Shown here: positions 63,521-64,000 of the stretch, piece by piece
How positions within the stretch are numbered: the first letter of the stretch is position 1
How the letters are laid out: every line of letters starts with the position of its first letter
Notes under the pieces: model-generated
Seen by the model: the letters and a program-made list of their open reading frames with translations, nothing else
What the model was told of the DNA's origin: nothing
Databases searched by the model: none
Made by a program: the position numbers and the translations under genes
DNA from: Sphingobacterium sp.
Lineage (GTDB): Bacteria > Bacteroidota > Bacteroidia > Sphingobacteriales > Sphingobacteriaceae
DNA length: 64,000 bases
Direction: 5' to 3'
NCBI GenBank assembly: GCA_031286695.1
Contig: JAITTY010000005.1
Span: forward strand, 620,001-684,000

Positions 63521-63648
63521 AACAGTTATAATTAACAAAACTTTTGTGAAGCGATGCTCTTTTGTCCAGCCTAGGAGCGGGTGCTCGCAGAAAAAAGGCA
63601 AACAACTTCTGTTTGCCTTAAAAATACTAAAATTTTATTTATCGATAG

Positions 63649-64000
63649 CTAACTTTGTTCAAAAATTTCAGAAAGTGCTTTGTAAAGTTCCGGATGATTG
63701 GACTTGAATTTTTCTGGATTTTCAAAAAAATATTCCGAGGAAACCGCAAAAAACTCCGCTGGATTGGTCATTCCGTACACATCGATATCGGATTTATTCT
63801 CCTTTATTTTGGTAATTTCTTCGCGGATCAGATTCATAAAAGGAATCACAGAAGCCTTATCCATCAAGTGTGTAGGAACACCGTCCACAGTACCGTCTGT
63901 TTTATCGATCAGGTGTACAAATTCGTGTATCGCTGTATTCTGTCCGTCTTTTGGGTTCTTAAATCCATATTCCAGGGCCGATTTAGATAGGATCATTTGT
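63649..64000 (-). CDS. MtfA-like zinc peptidase (5' truncated by window)
   Basis: C-terminal 116 residues visible; the frame is still open at the window edge. AIHEFVHLIDKTDG carries the HExxH zinc motif, and NPAEFFAVSSEYFFENPEKF supplies the downstream Glu and helix typical of MtfA (M90, Mlc-titration factor A) peptidases. Ends SEIFEQS. Likely cytosolic. Confidence 0.85.
   Translation of the reverse strand, partial: QMILSKSALEYGFKNPKDGQNTAIHEFVHLIDKTDGTVDGVPTHLMDKASVIPFMNLIREEITKIKENKSDIDVYGMTNPAEFFAVSSEYFFENPEKFKSNHPELYKALSEIFEQS

Noticed and set aside
1..64000. CRISPR arrays or insertion sequences
   Set aside because: No regularly spaced repeats and no transposase-like coding frame were seen anywhere in the window.

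Overview
The window looks like chromosomal DNA of a Bacteroidota bacterium, most likely Sphingobacteriaceae (Sphingobacterium-like; genus is an inference). Signs are a SusC/SusD pair with a FecR anti-sigma factor and an ECF sigma factor, a Bacteroidota-type tyrosine integrase, an S46 dipeptidyl-peptidase, promoters of the TTTG-N19-21-TAnnTTTG type, and a near absence of Shine-Dalgarno sequences.

Layout. 1-7.4 kb is core: the end of a DUF3943 outer-membrane protein, an L,D-transpeptidase, fructose-1,6-bisphosphatase, a small protein, a copper ATPase with three metal-binding CPMH/CPxCGM modules, and a LapA-like membrane protein. A tRNA-Lys(TTT) at 7480-7552 is the attachment site of a 16.2-kb integrative island. 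The island runs from the tRNA 3' end to an exact 15-bp copy of it at 23779-23793, and the integrase gene sits next to the tRNA. Its left part holds decayed cargo: truncated Fpg-like and SRAP genes, a repressor-like fragment, an acetyltransferase-like fragment and a poly-A frameshifted gene. Its right part (13.3-23.3 kb) is a dense, AT-rich array of apparently intact, defence-like genes: an HExxH/Cys4 protein with a SIR2-like protein; a PD-(D/E)XK nuclease-like protein with a TPR-CHAT caspase-like protease; and two further PD-(D/E)XK-like proteins. None matches a named defence system that I can identify with confidence. This is the best candidate for an undescribed system.

24.3-29.4 kb is a five-gene operon of a T4 Rnl2-type RNA ligase, DUF6714, DUF4241 and two ankyrin proteins. 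29.6-34.4 kb holds an MBL-fold hydrolase, two Crp/Fnr regulators, a secreted protein, an esterase and an EamA transporter. A GH116-like gene, a decayed lipoprotein gene and an HTH regulator (34.5-38.8 kb) lie between two diverged ~215-bp direct repeats made of the EamA 3' end and the neighbouring membrane-protein 3' end, so this block looks inserted.

39.8-50.1 kb is a polysaccharide-utilisation-like locus: FecR, SusC, SusD and two type I sulfatases, with the ECF sigma gene last, behind a terminator. A candidate ~80-nt small RNA with its own consensus promoter and terminator lies at about 50.27-50.35 kb on the minus strand. The remainder is housekeeping and metabolism: riboflavin synthase, an OxyR-ClC operon, DPP11-like peptidase, PatB/MalY aminotransferase, diacylglycerol kinase, PoxB-type enzyme, a GH123-like enzyme and the end of an MtfA-like peptidase.
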